A DNA stretch of 5,170 nt from Bacteroidales bacterium UBA6346 (GTDB taxonomy: Bacteria; Bacteroidota; Bacteroidia; Bacteroidales; UBA932): contig DJSA01000052.1 of NCBI GenBank assembly GCA_002438905.1, positions 548-5,717 of the forward strand. The letters run 5' to 3'. This document shows positions 5,129 to 5,170 of the stretch, one piece after another. Numbering within the stretch: the first letter of the stretch is position 1; each line of letters opens with the position of its first letter. Under the pieces are notes generated by a model. That model had not been told where the DNA came from. It saw nothing but the letters and a program-made list of their open reading frames with translations, and did not search any database. The position numbers and the translations under genes were made by a program.

Positions 5129-5170
5129 GGGCGATGAAATCGAAATACAGACCGAAAAGGATGAGAAAGA

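Noticed and set aside
1..5170. CRISPR arrays, tRNA or rRNA genes, insertion sequences, phage genes
   Set aside because: Reading both strands showed no regularly spaced repeats, no tRNA-like cloverleaf, no rRNA sequence and no transposase or phage structural motif.

Overview
The window most likely comes from a member of the Bacteroidota, probably a gut-type Bacteroidales. Four things point there: TAnnTTTG-type -7 promoter boxes with no clear Shine-Dalgarno sequences, a decayed lipoprotein gene of the Fibrobacter succinogenes major paralogous domain (FISUMP, TIGR02145) type, an AAA-ATPase-like (PF09820-type) gene, and a DnaQ-like exonuclease-RecQ-UvrD helicase locus. Genus cannot be fixed from sequence reading alone.

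Layout. Bases 1-379 hold the N-terminal 126 codons of an AAA-ATPase-like gene on the minus strand that runs off the left edge. Bases 380-1126 contain no intact long gene. They hold two putative promoters, one with a run of nine G in its spacer, a 34-codon ORF, two FISUMP-like fragments in different frames, a truncated lipoprotein signal peptide, and the first copy of a roughly 28-nt repeat. From about 1099 a plus-strand unit starts at a clear TAnnTTTG box. It contains a conserved-looking small protein (1148-1417), a DUF4250-like small protein (1446-1631) and the helicase locus (1673-5077). The second repeat copy lies 23 bases after the helicase stop, at 5101-5128, next to the right edge.

The main feature is the helicase locus. 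One continuous frame from 1673 to 5077 is broken by a single TAA at 3086-3088. Upstream are a DEDD-type exonuclease domain, a cysteine cluster and only the first RecA-like lobe of a RecQ helicase, through motif III. Downstream is a complete SF1 UvrD/Rep-type helicase with all its motifs. RecQ motifs IV-VI, and whatever normally joins the two parts, are absent. The simplest reading is a very large exonuclease-RecQ-UvrD fusion that suffered an in-frame internal deletion, with a stop at or near the junction. The RecQ part should be inactive as a helicase, while the SF1 part could still work if translated from an internal start.

The 380-1126 stretch and the flanking repeats suggest that the helicase unit sits inside or beside a decaying array of FISUMP-type lipoprotein genes. 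I did not find a clearly new defence or mobile system. The best leads are the split exonuclease/RecQ/UvrD machine, the repeat, and the possibly phase-variable promoter.
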